This document shows positions 1-5,424 of a DNA stretch of 5,635 nucleotides, piece after piece. Below the pieces are notes generated by a model that was not told the DNA's origin, did no database searches, and was given only the letters and a program-made list of their open reading frames with translations. This DNA is from Melioribacteraceae bacterium (GTDB lineage: Bacteria > Bacteroidota > Ignavibacteria > Ignavibacteriales > Melioribacteraceae): the NCBI GenBank assembly GCA_015486905.1, contig WFQV01000467.1, forward strand, positions 1 through 5,635, written 5' to 3'. Every line of letters begins with the position of its first letter. Positions within the stretch are counted from its first letter, which is position 1. A program made the position numbers and the translations under genes.

Positions 1-12
1 TCATTCATAATT

Positions 13-98
13 GCGGCTTGCCGCGATATGAACTTTGCGAAAACTCTCTGCGTTCTCTGCGTGGAAAAGGAATGCAGTACCACGCAAAGCCCGCAAAG
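13..98. repeat. Palindromic intergenic repeat with internal 9-base tandem
   Basis: Noncoding region upstream of the thioesterase gene. GCGGC (13-17) and GCCGC (20-24) form a tight inverted repeat. CTTTGCG (33-39) is complementary to CGCAAAG (92-98; a second copy lies at 83-89). TGCGTGG (58-64) is complementary to CCACGCA (80-86) around a 15-base loop. The arms at 33-39/92-98 and 58-64/80-86 are nested, so most of 33-98 is one imperfect symmetric element. TCTCTGCGT occurs twice in tandem (45-53, 54-62). No T-run follows, so a simple terminator is unlikely. It looks like a dispersed extragenic repeat, but this window holds no second copy. I see no gene in 1-163. Confidence 0.55.
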
Positions 99-107
99 AA
101 AATAAAT

Positions 108-115
108 TAAATTTG
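108..115 (+). promoter_or_regulatory. Candidate Bacteroidota-type -7 element for the thioesterase operon
   Basis: TAAATTTG matches the Bacteroidota -7 consensus TAnnTTTG exactly. It lies about 50 bases before the GTG start at 164, leaving a leader of roughly 40 bases. No TTG lies at the usual 19-21-base spacing upstream, and such matches arise easily in AT-rich DNA. Confidence 0.3.
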
Positions 116-147
116 TAAAGTTGATTTTTAAAATAAAACAAAGAAAC

Positions 148-155
148 AGAGGAGG
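148..155 (+). promoter_or_regulatory. Strong ribosome binding site that decides a GTG start
   Basis: AGAGGAGG is the best Shine-Dalgarno match in the window and sits 8 bases before GTG at 164. This spacing fixes the non-ATG start of the thioesterase gene. Confidence 0.75.
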
Positions 156-163
156 AAATTCTT

Positions 164-577
164 GTGGCAAAAGTAAAATACGATTTGGAAGTTTACACAT
201 ACCAGATTGACATTGTTCACCATCTCAGCAACATCGTTTATATTGAGTGGATGGAAATAGGAAGGATTAAACTTCTTGAAGCAATGGGTTTGCCAATTGA
301 AGAATTGGAGAGGCGGGGAATTTTGCCCGTGCTTACGGAGACGCAAATCCGTTACAGAAAACCAATCTATTTTGGCGACAAGGTTCACGGTGAAATTTGG
401 ATTGGGGAATTAGGCGCCGCTTCGGCAATTCTGAATTTCAGTTTTTACAAAAACGGCAACATACTTGCCGCCGAGGGCTGGCAGAAAGGGTTGTTCATTA
501 ATGTGGAAACGAAAAAGCCCCACCGCCTCACAAACGAAGAACAAGAGCGGTTCGAAAAATTTTTAAAAAGCAAGTAG
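164..577 (+). CDS. Acyl-CoA thioesterase, 4HBT/YbgC-like hotdog fold
   Basis: A 137-residue protein of the 4-hydroxybenzoyl-CoA thioesterase-like hotdog family, expected to hydrolyse an acyl-CoA or acyl-ACP thioester in the cytosol; the substrate cannot be read from sequence. Family pattern is clear at the N-terminus: Asp16 in YQID fits the catalytic Asp of the family, followed by His20 and Asn23 at the places of the usual D-x-x-G-H-x-x-N motif (Gly is His19 here), then YIEWMEIGR (26-34), the start of the central hotdog helix. A second conserved block, RYRKPIYFGD, follows at about 63-72. Length is normal for a single hotdog domain. The GTG start is chosen for the strong Shine-Dalgarno 8 bases upstream. 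It ends 13 bases before the methyltransferase gene on the same strand, so co-transcription is likely. Family call is firm, specificity unknown. Confidence 0.88.
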   Translation: MAKVKYDLEVYTYQIDIVHHLSNIVYIEWMEIGRIKLLEAMGLPIEELERRGILPVLTETQIRYRKPIYFGDKVHGEIWIGELGAASAILNFSFYKNGNILAAEGWQKGLFINVETKKPHRLTNEEQERFEKFLKSK

Positions 578-590
578 AAAAGTTAAAAAA

Positions 591-1058
591 ATGGCTAAGG
601 AAAAATTTATCGGCTATTACAATTCGCCGATAGGCACAATTGAGATTGTTACCGACGGAGAGTATTTGCTTGAGTTAAAGTTTATTGACGAAAAGGAACA
701 GGGCGGAAGCAGAAACAAAATTATTCTTGAAACAAAAAAACAATTGCAGGAATATTTTGCGGGCAAAAGGAAGAAATTCGATTTGCCTCTGAAGTTGGAA
801 GGAACGGAATTTCAAAAATCGGTTTGGAAAGCATTGCAAACTATCCCTTACGGTGCGGTGGTTACTTATTCCGACGTAGCGGAAATGATTGGGAAACCCA
901 AAGCCGTGCGGGCTGTGGGACAGGCAAACAATAAAAATAAATTGCCGGTTGTTGTCCCTTGTCATCGTATAGTTGGCAAAAACGGGAAACTCGTTGGTTA
1001 CGCGGCAGGCTTGTGGCGGAAAGAATTTTTGATTGAGCTTGAGGCGGGGAATTCCTAA
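591..1058 (+). CDS. ogt: Methylated-DNA--protein-cysteine S-methyltransferase (Ogt/MGMT)
   Basis: A 155-residue suicide DNA-repair protein that takes the alkyl group from O6-alkylguanine (and usually O4-alkylthymine) onto its own cysteine. The acceptor is Cys124 in the signature PCHRIVG (123-129). Also visible are FQKSVWKALQTIPYG (74-88), Tyr93 in the helix-turn-helix that flips the base, Arg107 in VRAVG (the arginine finger), Asn113, GYAAGLWRK (136-144), and Glu151 in the position of the conserved C-terminal Glu. Length fits the short Ogt-type family; there is no Ada-like regulatory domain. Translation starts at ATG 591 without a clear Shine-Dalgarno, 13 bases after the thioesterase stop, so coupling or a shared mRNA is probable. 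Nothing appears broken. Confidence 0.96.
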   Translation: MAKEKFIGYYNSPIGTIEIVTDGEYLLELKFIDEKEQGGSRNKIILETKKQLQEYFAGKRKKFDLPLKLEGTEFQKSVWKALQTIPYGAVVTYSDVAEMIGKPKAVRAVGQANNKNKLPVVVPCHRIVGKNGKLVGYAAGLWRKEFLIELEAGNS

Positions 1059-1131
1059 TTACAAGATGAGTAAGTTTGGAAAATTGTGGAGTTTGTTTTT
1101 GGAAAGGGGAGCTCTTAAAATTTTTTTGGAA

Positions 1132-1175
1132 AAATGCCTCGCTTGCGCTCGGCGTCATTTGTCCCGCCTTCGGCG
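1132..1175. repeat. Dispersed intergenic repeat, copy 1 (short form)
   Basis: This 44-base stretch matches 2546-2589 at 43 of 44 positions in the same orientation; the one difference is G1145 versus C2559. It contains two hairpin-forming parts. On the - strand, 1153-1136 folds as GCC-GA-GC around a GCAA loop with GC-GA-GGC. CCGCC (1164-1168) and GGCGG (1172-1176) enclose a TTC loop. Similarity is lost after 1175, where copy 2 continues into longer palindromes. The element lies between the methyltransferase stop and the ATPase start. The rest of 1059-1263 holds a T-run at 1121-1127, the tandem duplication described separately, and no convincing gene. Confidence 0.8.
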
Positions 1176-1200
1176 GAACGTCATTAATTGTGGTTGGAAA

Positions 1201-1260
1201 ATATTTGTCCTTGTGAAAAAGGAAAGAATGATGTATATTTGTCCTTGTTAAAACGGAAAG
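1201..1260 (+). repeat. Tandem duplication of the ATPase leader (34-base unit)
   Basis: Positions 1201-1226 and 1235-1260 are identical at 24 of 26 bases, giving a 34-base unit. Both begin ATATTTGTCCTTGT and both end GGAAAG, a possible ribosome binding site followed at once by an ATG (1228 and 1264). The first ATG opens only a 7-codon frame (MMYICPC, stop at 1249-1251); the second starts the ATPase gene. The copy-1 to copy-2 changes are G1215T and A1220C. Confidence 0.8.
1211..1241 (+). promoter_or_regulatory. Candidate Bacteroidota-type promoter for the DUF4143 ATPase
   Basis: TTG (1211-1213) and TATATTTG (1234-1241) are separated by 20 bases, which fits the Bacteroidota -33/-7 arrangement (TTG, 19-21 bases, TAnnTTTG). 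Transcription would start near 1247-1250, leaving a very short leader before ATG 1264. The promoter would have been created by the tandem duplication, since the equivalent site in copy 1 reads AATATTTG. The organism's sigma-factor preference is unknown, so this is tentative. Confidence 0.3.
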
Positions 1261-1263
1261 GAA

Positions 1264-2535
1264 ATGAAAGAAGTATTTAAAATATTAATCAGGGATTTTG
1301 TTGCAAAAGAACTTTCAAGGGTTTACGAACGTGAAATAGAAATACCGTTAAATTCAAAGAAAATTATTTCTGTTATTGGCGCCCGCAGGGTTGGTAAAAC
1401 ATATCTGTTATTTTCATTGATTAATAAATTACGGGCGAAAATTGAAAGTAACAGAATTGTTTACATTAATTTTGAAGATGATCGCCTCTTTCCATTAACA
1501 ATTGAAAAATTAAATGATTTTGTTGAAGGCTACTATGAGTTGTATCCGCAGAATAAAAGAAAGATAGTTTATTTCTTTTTCGATGAGGTGCAGAACGTTA
1601 AAAATTGGGAGCTGTTTGTAAGAAGGATTTACGATACCGAAAAATGCCGGATCTTTGTTACGGGTTCTTCTTCGAAACTGTTAACAAAAGAACTTGCTAC
1701 TGCACTTAGGGGGCGGAGTATTTCGTACGAAATATTTCCTTACAGTTTTAGAGAGTATTTGGGAATAAAAGATATTACGGTTGATTTTTACCATTCCGAA
1801 ATTAGAGCAAAGATTATTAACCGTTTTAACAAGTATTTGTTTGGCTCGGCTTATCCGGAAGTCCTGAATTCTACTCGATTCGAACGCGAAAAAATATTGT
1901 CGGAATATTTAAGCATTTTGATTTACAAAGACATTGTGGAAAGACACAAAATTAAAAATCTTTTTCTTATTAAATATTTGCTAAAGTTTTTTGTTACGAA
2001 TTCTGCTAATCTTTTAAGCGTAAATAAAATTTACAACGATATTAAATCCCAAGGGCTTGCCGTTTCCAAAGATGCAATATTTCAGTATCTAGAATATTTG
2101 CAAGATGCATTTGTGCTGTTTCCGGTTAAATTGTATTCGAACAATTTACGGGAGGTGCAGAGGAATCCGCAAAAAATTTATTTGTTGGACAACGGCTTTA
2201 TTGATGTGATGCAGACCGGACGCCACGCCGGGAGGCGGTTTGAGAACGTTCTTTTCCTTGAGTTAAGAAGAAAAGGGGATGAGATATCTTACTTCAAAGG
2301 GAAAAATGAAGTTGATTTTTGTGTCTTAACAAGAGGTAAACCTAAGTTGTTCAATGCGGCATATTCGCTTGCAGGGCAAGGAACGAGGCAACGTGAAATT
2401 AGAAGTTTGTTGGAAGGGATGAAATATTTCGGTTTAAAAGAAAGTTTTCTGATTACCAACGATGCGGAAGAAGAATTAAAAATTGAAAATTTTAAAATTC
2501 ACATAATGCCTTTGTGGAAGTGGATGCTGAAATAG
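1264..2535 (+). CDS. AAA-family ATPase with C-terminal DUF4143 domain
   Basis: A 423-residue cytosolic protein of the widespread AAA_14/DUF4143 group, whose role is poorly defined. N-terminal ATPase: Walker A GARRVGKT (39-46), Walker B IVYFFFDE (101-108, Asp107/Glu108), a sensor-like VTGSSS (132-137), and an arginine-rich LRGRS (149-153) leading into EIFPYSFREYL, a conserved family block. A linker with winged-helix character (about 225-290) precedes DUF4143, which contains IYLLDNGF (305-312), FENVLFLELRR (326-336) and NEVDFCV (348-354). The last two resemble the acidic motifs of a PD-(D/E)xK nuclease fold, but no lysine follows at the usual place, so nuclease activity is not supported. The C-terminus ends IMPLWKWMLK, also typical. 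An in-frame stop at 1249-1251 makes ATG 1264 the first ATG start. It stands alone between two copies of a repeat and is very AT-rich (15/60 G+C in 1981-2040), suggesting acquisition. Confidence 0.9.
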   Translation: MKEVFKILIRDFVAKELSRVYEREIEIPLNSKKIISVIGARRVGKTYLLFSLINKLRAKIESNRIVYINFEDDRLFPLTIEKLNDFVEGYYELYPQNKRKIVYFFFDEVQNVKNWELFVRRIYDTEKCRIFVTGSSSKLLTKELATALRGRSISYEIFPYSFREYLGIKDITVDFYHSEIRAKIINRFNKYLFGSAYPEVLNSTRFEREKILSEYLSILIYKDIVERHKIKNLFLIKYLLKFFVTNSANLLSVNKIYNDIKSQGLAVSKDAIFQYLEYLQDAFVLFPVKLYSNNLREVQRNPQKIYLLDNGFIDVMQTGRHAGRRFENVLFLELRRKGDEISYFKGKNEVDFCVLTRGKPKLFNAAYSLAGQGTRQREIRSLLEGMKYFGLKESFLITNDAEEELKIENFKIHIMPLWKWMLK

Positions 2536-2545
2536 AATTTGGGGG

Positions 2546-2626
2546 AAATGCCTCGCTTCCGCTCGGCGTCATTTGTCCCGCCTTCGGCGTGACAAATGAC
2601 ATTCCGCCAACGGCGGGATAAATGAC
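2546..2626. repeat. Dispersed intergenic repeat, copy 2 (long palindromic form)
   Basis: The first 44 bases (2546-2589) match copy 1 at 43 of 44 positions. Here the element continues: GTCATTTGTC (2568-2577) pairs perfectly with GACAAATGAC (2591-2600), and CGCC (2579-2582) with GGCG (2586-2589) around TTC, giving a long hairpin with one C-T mismatch. A further hairpin, CCGCC (2604-2608) with GGCGG (2612-2616), follows, and GGCGGGATAAATGAC (2612-2626) is a second possible partner for 2568-2582. The element fills most of the gap between the ATPase stop and the YjbQ ribosome binding site. No T-run follows the stems, so it is not a canonical terminator, though it could block 3' decay of the ATPase mRNA. 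Confidence 0.82.
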
Positions 2627-2665
2627 GAACACCGGTTCCAAGAAACATTTTACAGGAGTATTCAA

Positions 2666-3085
2666 ATGTATTATCAAAAAGAAATAATCTTACACCCTTA
2701 CCCGAGAGGCTTTCACATAATTACGAATGAGATTGAGGAGGCCGTTCCCGAGATTAAGAAAATAAAGATTGGGCTGGCGCATATTTTTATTAAGCACACC
2801 TCGGCTTCGTTGACAATTAACGAGAATGTTTCGCCGGATGTGCGTTCGGACTTACAAAAGTTTTTCGGCAGACTCGTACCGGACGACACGCCGTATTTCG
2901 AGCACACATTAGAAGGTGCGGACGATATGTCGGCTCACGTGAAATCTTCCTTACTCGGTCAGTCGCTTACCATTCCTATTATGAACGGACGCTTGAATTT
3001 AGGCACGTGGCAGGGAATTTACCTCGGCGAGCATAGGCACCACGGCGGCGCGCGTAAAATTGTGGTAACGTTGATAGGGGAATAA
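2666..3085 (+). CDS. yjbQ: YjbQ/UPF0047 family protein (secondary thiamine-phosphate synthase-like)
   Basis: A 139-residue single-domain protein of the YjbQ/UPF0047 family, full length for the family. Conserved blocks run in order: FIKHTSASLTINENVSPDVR (41-60), EHTLEGADDMSAHVK (79-93), and NGRLNLGTWQGIYLGEHR (107-124) with GGARKIVVTL to the end. His44, His80, His91, Glu122 and His123 are the likely metal or active-site residues. E. coli YjbQ was reported to have weak thiamine-phosphate synthase activity that can bypass loss of thiE; the true cellular role of the family is unsettled, so the product name should be read loosely. No thiamine gene is nearby. Start ATG 2666 has AGGAG at 2654-2658, 7 bases upstream. 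The gene ends tail to tail with the AbiEii toxin gene, with 2 bases between the stops. It is richer in G+C than its neighbours (30/60 in 2821-2880). Confidence 0.95.
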   Translation: MYYQKEIILHPYPRGFHIITNEIEEAVPEIKKIKIGLAHIFIKHTSASLTINENVSPDVRSDLQKFFGRLVPDDTPYFEHTLEGADDMSAHVKSSLLGQSLTIPIMNGRLNLGTWQGIYLGEHRHHGGARKIVVTLIGE

Positions 3086-3087
3086 AA

Positions 3088-3765
3088 TCACTTGAATTTC
3101 ATTTTAGTAAGCGTTGCATTTATTTCTTCTTTCAAAAGGTTGAATCTGTTTTCGGAATAAAATGTTCTGTCGCTTTCGTCAAGCACGGAGCCAAGCGTAA
3201 CTTTAAAATCTCTTGTTTTAAAACCATCGAGAATTTGTAATATTTTTGTGAGAGTTGAAGCGTCGGCTTTTAATTCGACTCCACGCATAATTAAAAATTG
3301 TAAGTCGAAAGCGTCGCGAATTATTTTTCGTGAAAGCAATGCTTCGATTTTGTTTTTCAGCATTTGCTCAAGTGTTAAAGCCCTTACCTTTACTTGCAGA
3401 TTAGTGAATCTTGAAAATGCAATTTTTCTCTCCCACTCAAAGTTACTTTGCCCTTTGCGGATTTCTATTTTAAGACTTCTCCTTGTGCCTTCTTTCCGGA
3501 ATTGAAACAATATGGTATTTCTCTTGTTGGCGGAATCCGTAATTTTGTACCGTTGAGAAAGAGAAAGCTTTAACTTTTTAAAAATAATTTTTGAATCGAT
3601 GTTTTCTTTTAACCAAAAATCAAGGTCTGTTGAATAGCGGTTTAAATTGTGACAAAGCCTTAACATTGTTCCGCCGCCGAAGTAGAGATGATCCAGAATT
3701 TTAATTGAATTTAAGAAATCCAATGTTTCAATTTCAAATATTTCTAAATTTTGTAGCTCTTGCAT
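3088..3765 (-). CDS. abiEii: AbiEii/DUF1814 nucleotidyltransferase toxin
   Basis: A 225-residue protein of the AbiEii/MenT-like nucleotidyltransferase family, the toxin of type IV-like AbiE toxin-antitoxin and phage-abortive systems. The signature is complete: YFGGGTMLRL (28-37, the GG-T motif), then RYSTDLDFW (43-51) with metal-binding Asp47 and Asp49, LKIEI (98-102) with a probable third acidic residue, and KNKIEALLSRKIIRDAFDL (137-155), matching the conserved helical block with Lys139, Arg150 and Asp151. Family members arrest growth; characterised MenT relatives add nucleotides to tRNA acceptor ends, but this protein's target is not readable here. Its start lies inside the antitoxin gene (22-base overlap), which suggests translational coupling; only a weak GGGA precedes it. 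All catalytic motifs appear intact, so it is probably active. The length is on the short side but plausible. Confidence 0.9.
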   Translation of the reverse strand: MQELQNLEIFEIETLDFLNSIKILDHLYFGGGTMLRLCHNLNRYSTDLDFWLKENIDSKIIFKKLKLSLSQRYKITDSANKRNTILFQFRKEGTRRSLKIEIRKGQSNFEWERKIAFSRFTNLQVKVRALTLEQMLKNKIEALLSRKIIRDAFDLQFLIMRGVELKADASTLTKILQILDGFKTRDFKVTLGSVLDESDRTFYSENRFNLLKEEINATLTKMKFK

Positions 3766-4337
3766 AATTTATCCCAAAATTCTTTCGTTTTTTTATTTGT
3801 TTTCTCAAGGTAAGCTTCAACGGTTTTTATGTTAACCTTTTTGAAATCAACGGCAGCAAAATCACAATTGTATTTGCCCAAAGCGGAAAGGTAAACAGCA
3901 TCTGCCAAGGCTTTTTCCGGAGTGGCAATAAAGAAATTTCCCTTTGGTTCAAAGCCAAAATAAAATTCCTTTTTGACCAGCGTGAAAGTAAAAACGATGT
4001 TGCTGATTGTAAATTCTTTTGTCCGTTTAAGTGCTATTGATTCAATAAAATTTTGTTGCTGCTGCGTAGTAATTTCGTAATAGCTGAGAGCGGTAGTGAG
4101 AGAAACGTAAGAAGGGGGCTGTAGAAAATTTGCAATCTGAAATAATTTATCTTCAGGAAGTGAATTAAACTTCGAGGGAACGATGAAAAGTCCCCTTTTA
4201 AGTCTGATGAGAGAACCGCGTTTTGAATAACGTGATGCCTCAACAATAGCGGAGGCTTTTGTTACGGAAAGTAACTTGGCGATGTCGTCAACTTCAAGTA
4301 AAAATTTGTCGGATTTGTTTAGTAATTCAATGTTCAT
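3744..4337 (-). CDS. abiEi: AbiEi-type antitoxin / transcriptional regulator
   Basis: A 197-residue protein, first gene of the AbiE pair. The N-terminus (about 12-50) is a winged helix-turn-helix: VDDIAKLLSVTKASAIVEAS, followed by KRGSLIRLKRGLFIVPS, a typical AbiEi wing. The second domain has YVSLTTALSYYEIT (77-90), KRTKEF (104-109), and FIATPEKALADAVYLSALG (136-154), the conserved core of the family. In studied AbiE systems the antitoxin neutralises the toxin without a stable complex and represses its own promoter through the N-terminal domain. Consistent with this, a perfect palindrome lies 15 bases upstream of ATG 4337. No Shine-Dalgarno is present; the leader is almost pure A+T. The stop overlaps the toxin start by 22 bases. 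Order (antitoxin first) and overlap are standard for AbiE. Confidence 0.88.
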   Translation of the reverse strand: MNIELLNKSDKFLLEVDDIAKLLSVTKASAIVEASRYSKRGSLIRLKRGLFIVPSKFNSLPEDKLFQIANFLQPPSYVSLTTALSYYEITTQQQQNFIESIALKRTKEFTISNIVFTFTLVKKEFYFGFEPKGNFFIATPEKALADAVYLSALGKYNCDFAAVDFKKVNIKTVEAYLEKTNKKTKEFWDKLCKSYKI

Positions 4338-4352
4338 TTAATAAATATAAAT

Positions 4353-4388
4353 AATTAACAATATTGTTAATTTAATATATTTAGTCAA
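4353..4388 (-). promoter_or_regulatory. abiE promoter with palindromic operator on the -10 element
   Basis: Positions 4353-4372 form a perfect 20-base palindrome, AATTAACAATATTGTTAATT. Read on the - strand, TTGACT (4388-4383, five of six to the sigma70 -35) is followed after exactly 17 bases by AATATT (4365-4360, four of six to TATAAT), which is the exact centre of the palindrome. A protein bound there would block the promoter, which is the expected autorepression by AbiEi. An alternative -7 element TATTTTTG lies at 4401-4394 on the same strand; it would leave the palindrome inside the leader. The palindrome is certain; its roles as promoter and operator are inferred. Confidence 0.6.
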
Positions 4389-4484
4389 AATAACAAAAAT
4401 ATATTTAAAACTTTGCTATTTTACCTTCCGTAGTTTGGAAGACTTTTTGCAGGAGTTGTAAGTAAAAAATAATTTGTTATTCTC

Positions 4485-5348
4485 ATGATTATTTCGGCAA
4501 GCAGGCGAACCGATATACCGGCGTATTATTCGAAGTGGTTCTTTAACAGGATTAAAGCCGGTTACTGTGAGGTGAGGAATCCGTTTAATCCCAAGCAAAT
4601 CTCTCGTGTTGACTTGCGTCCCGAAAACGTTGACGCTATTGTCTTCTGGACGCGCAACCCACACCCGATGCTGAAATACCTGGACGAACTCGACGAGCGA
4701 GGCTACAAATATTATTTTCAATACACATTAAATAATTATCCGAGAATTTACGAACCGAACAGACCGACTTTGGACTCGGCAGCCGAGACGTTTGTGAGAC
4801 TTTCCAAACGAATCGGGAGCGGAAAGGTAATCTGGCGTTACGACCCTATTTTGTTTACGGATGATCTTACTTTGAATTTCCACATTGAGAATTTCAGCGA
4901 AATAGCTAAAAGACTTACGGGCTTTACGCAAAGGGTTGTAATAAGCATTATTGACGATTACAAGAAAACATTAAGGCGGTTAAATAAGTTAAATGTCGGT
5001 TATTTCCCCAATCAAGAAAATAGTTCTGAAATTGAACTGTTACTGAAACAGATAGTCCAAATAGCGAACAAATACGGAATGGAGGTTAAAAGTTGTGCAG
5101 AGCCGAAAGATTACACTTACCTCGGCGTACTGCCGGGCAAGTGTATTGACGACGAACTGATTAGGAACGAACTTAATGTGAACGTCAAGTACAAAAAAGA
5201 CAAGGGACAAAGAGCCGCTTGCCGTTGTACCGTAAGCAAGGACATCGGCGCTGTAAACACTTGTCTGATGGGCTGCGTCTATTGCTACGCCACTCAAAGT
5301 CAACAAGTGGCGGTGGAAAACTGGAAGAAAAAGGAAAGTTTACATTAG
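4485..5348 (+). CDS. DUF1848 family protein with C-terminal CxxxCxxC cluster
   Basis: A 287-residue protein of family DUF1848, function unknown. The start is fixed by the family's typical first residues, MIISASRRTDIPAYY; an AGGAG lies 29 bases upstream, too far to serve directly, so initiation appears Shine-Dalgarno independent. Other family blocks: AIVFWTRNPHPML (51-63), FQYTLNNY (78-85), KVIWRYDPIL (114-123), VVISIIDDYKKT (151-162). Cysteines gather at the C-terminus: Cys246-x-Cys248, then Cys260-x3-Cys264-x2-Cys267 followed by Tyr-Ala. The last triplet has the spacing of a radical SAM [4Fe-4S] site but lies at the opposite end from its usual N-terminal place. A metal-cluster enzyme with a TIM-barrel-like body is a reasonable inference, not a demonstrated role. 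It is divergent from the AbiE operon and followed by a DUF72 gene. Confidence 0.88.
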   Translation: MIISASRRTDIPAYYSKWFFNRIKAGYCEVRNPFNPKQISRVDLRPENVDAIVFWTRNPHPMLKYLDELDERGYKYYFQYTLNNYPRIYEPNRPTLDSAAETFVRLSKRIGSGKVIWRYDPILFTDDLTLNFHIENFSEIAKRLTGFTQRVVISIIDDYKKTLRRLNKLNVGYFPNQENSSEIELLLKQIVQIANKYGMEVKSCAEPKDYTYLGVLPGKCIDDELIRNELNVNVKYKKDKGQRAACRCTVSKDIGAVNTCLMGCVYCYATQSQQVAVENWKKKESLH

Positions 5349-5349
5349 A

Positions 5350-5374
5350 CATATTCTTACACATGCGGAATATG
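5350..5374 (+). other. Small inverted repeat just after the DUF1848 stop
   Basis: CATATTC (5350-5356) is complementary to GAATATG (5368-5374) around an 11-base loop, starting 2 bases after the stop codon. The stem is A+T-rich and no T-run follows, so it is at best a weak terminator or mRNA end structure and may be chance. Confidence 0.25.
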
Positions 5375-5424
5375 ACAAAGGGAAATGAGAAAAATGTAAA
5401 AAAATAACGTGTGCCAAGTAACCG

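Noticed and set aside
128..388. 86-codon frame on the - strand
   Set aside because: It is antisense to the conserved thioesterase N-terminus and shows no family pattern; it is a shadow frame.
1033..1251. Open frame of 72 codons on the + strand after the methyltransferase
   Set aside because: It overlaps the end of the methyltransferase gene, runs through the dispersed repeat and the tandem duplication, is rich in Lys/Arg/Cys with no recognisable motif, and has no ribosome binding site. Length alone does not support it.
1264..2535. Active PD-(D/E)xK nuclease in the DUF4143 domain
   Set aside because: Glu333 and Asp351 fit the fold, but no lysine is found where the catalytic Lys should be (sequence LFNAAYSL near 362-369), so catalysis is not supported.
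2546..2626. Rho-independent terminator of the ATPase gene
   Set aside because: The stems are strong but no T-run follows on either side, and the first half recurs at 1132 in a different setting, so repeat is the better description.
2492..2677. 61-codon frame on the - strand across the repeat copy 2
   Set aside because: It is built largely from the palindromic repeat, overlaps the ATPase end and the yjbQ start, and has no motif.
4425..4448. Hairpin CTTCC/GGAAG followed by TTTTT, terminator-like
   Set aside because: The stem has only 5 pairs and no + strand gene ends upstream; it lies in the leader of the DUF1848 gene. An attenuator is conceivable but unsupported.
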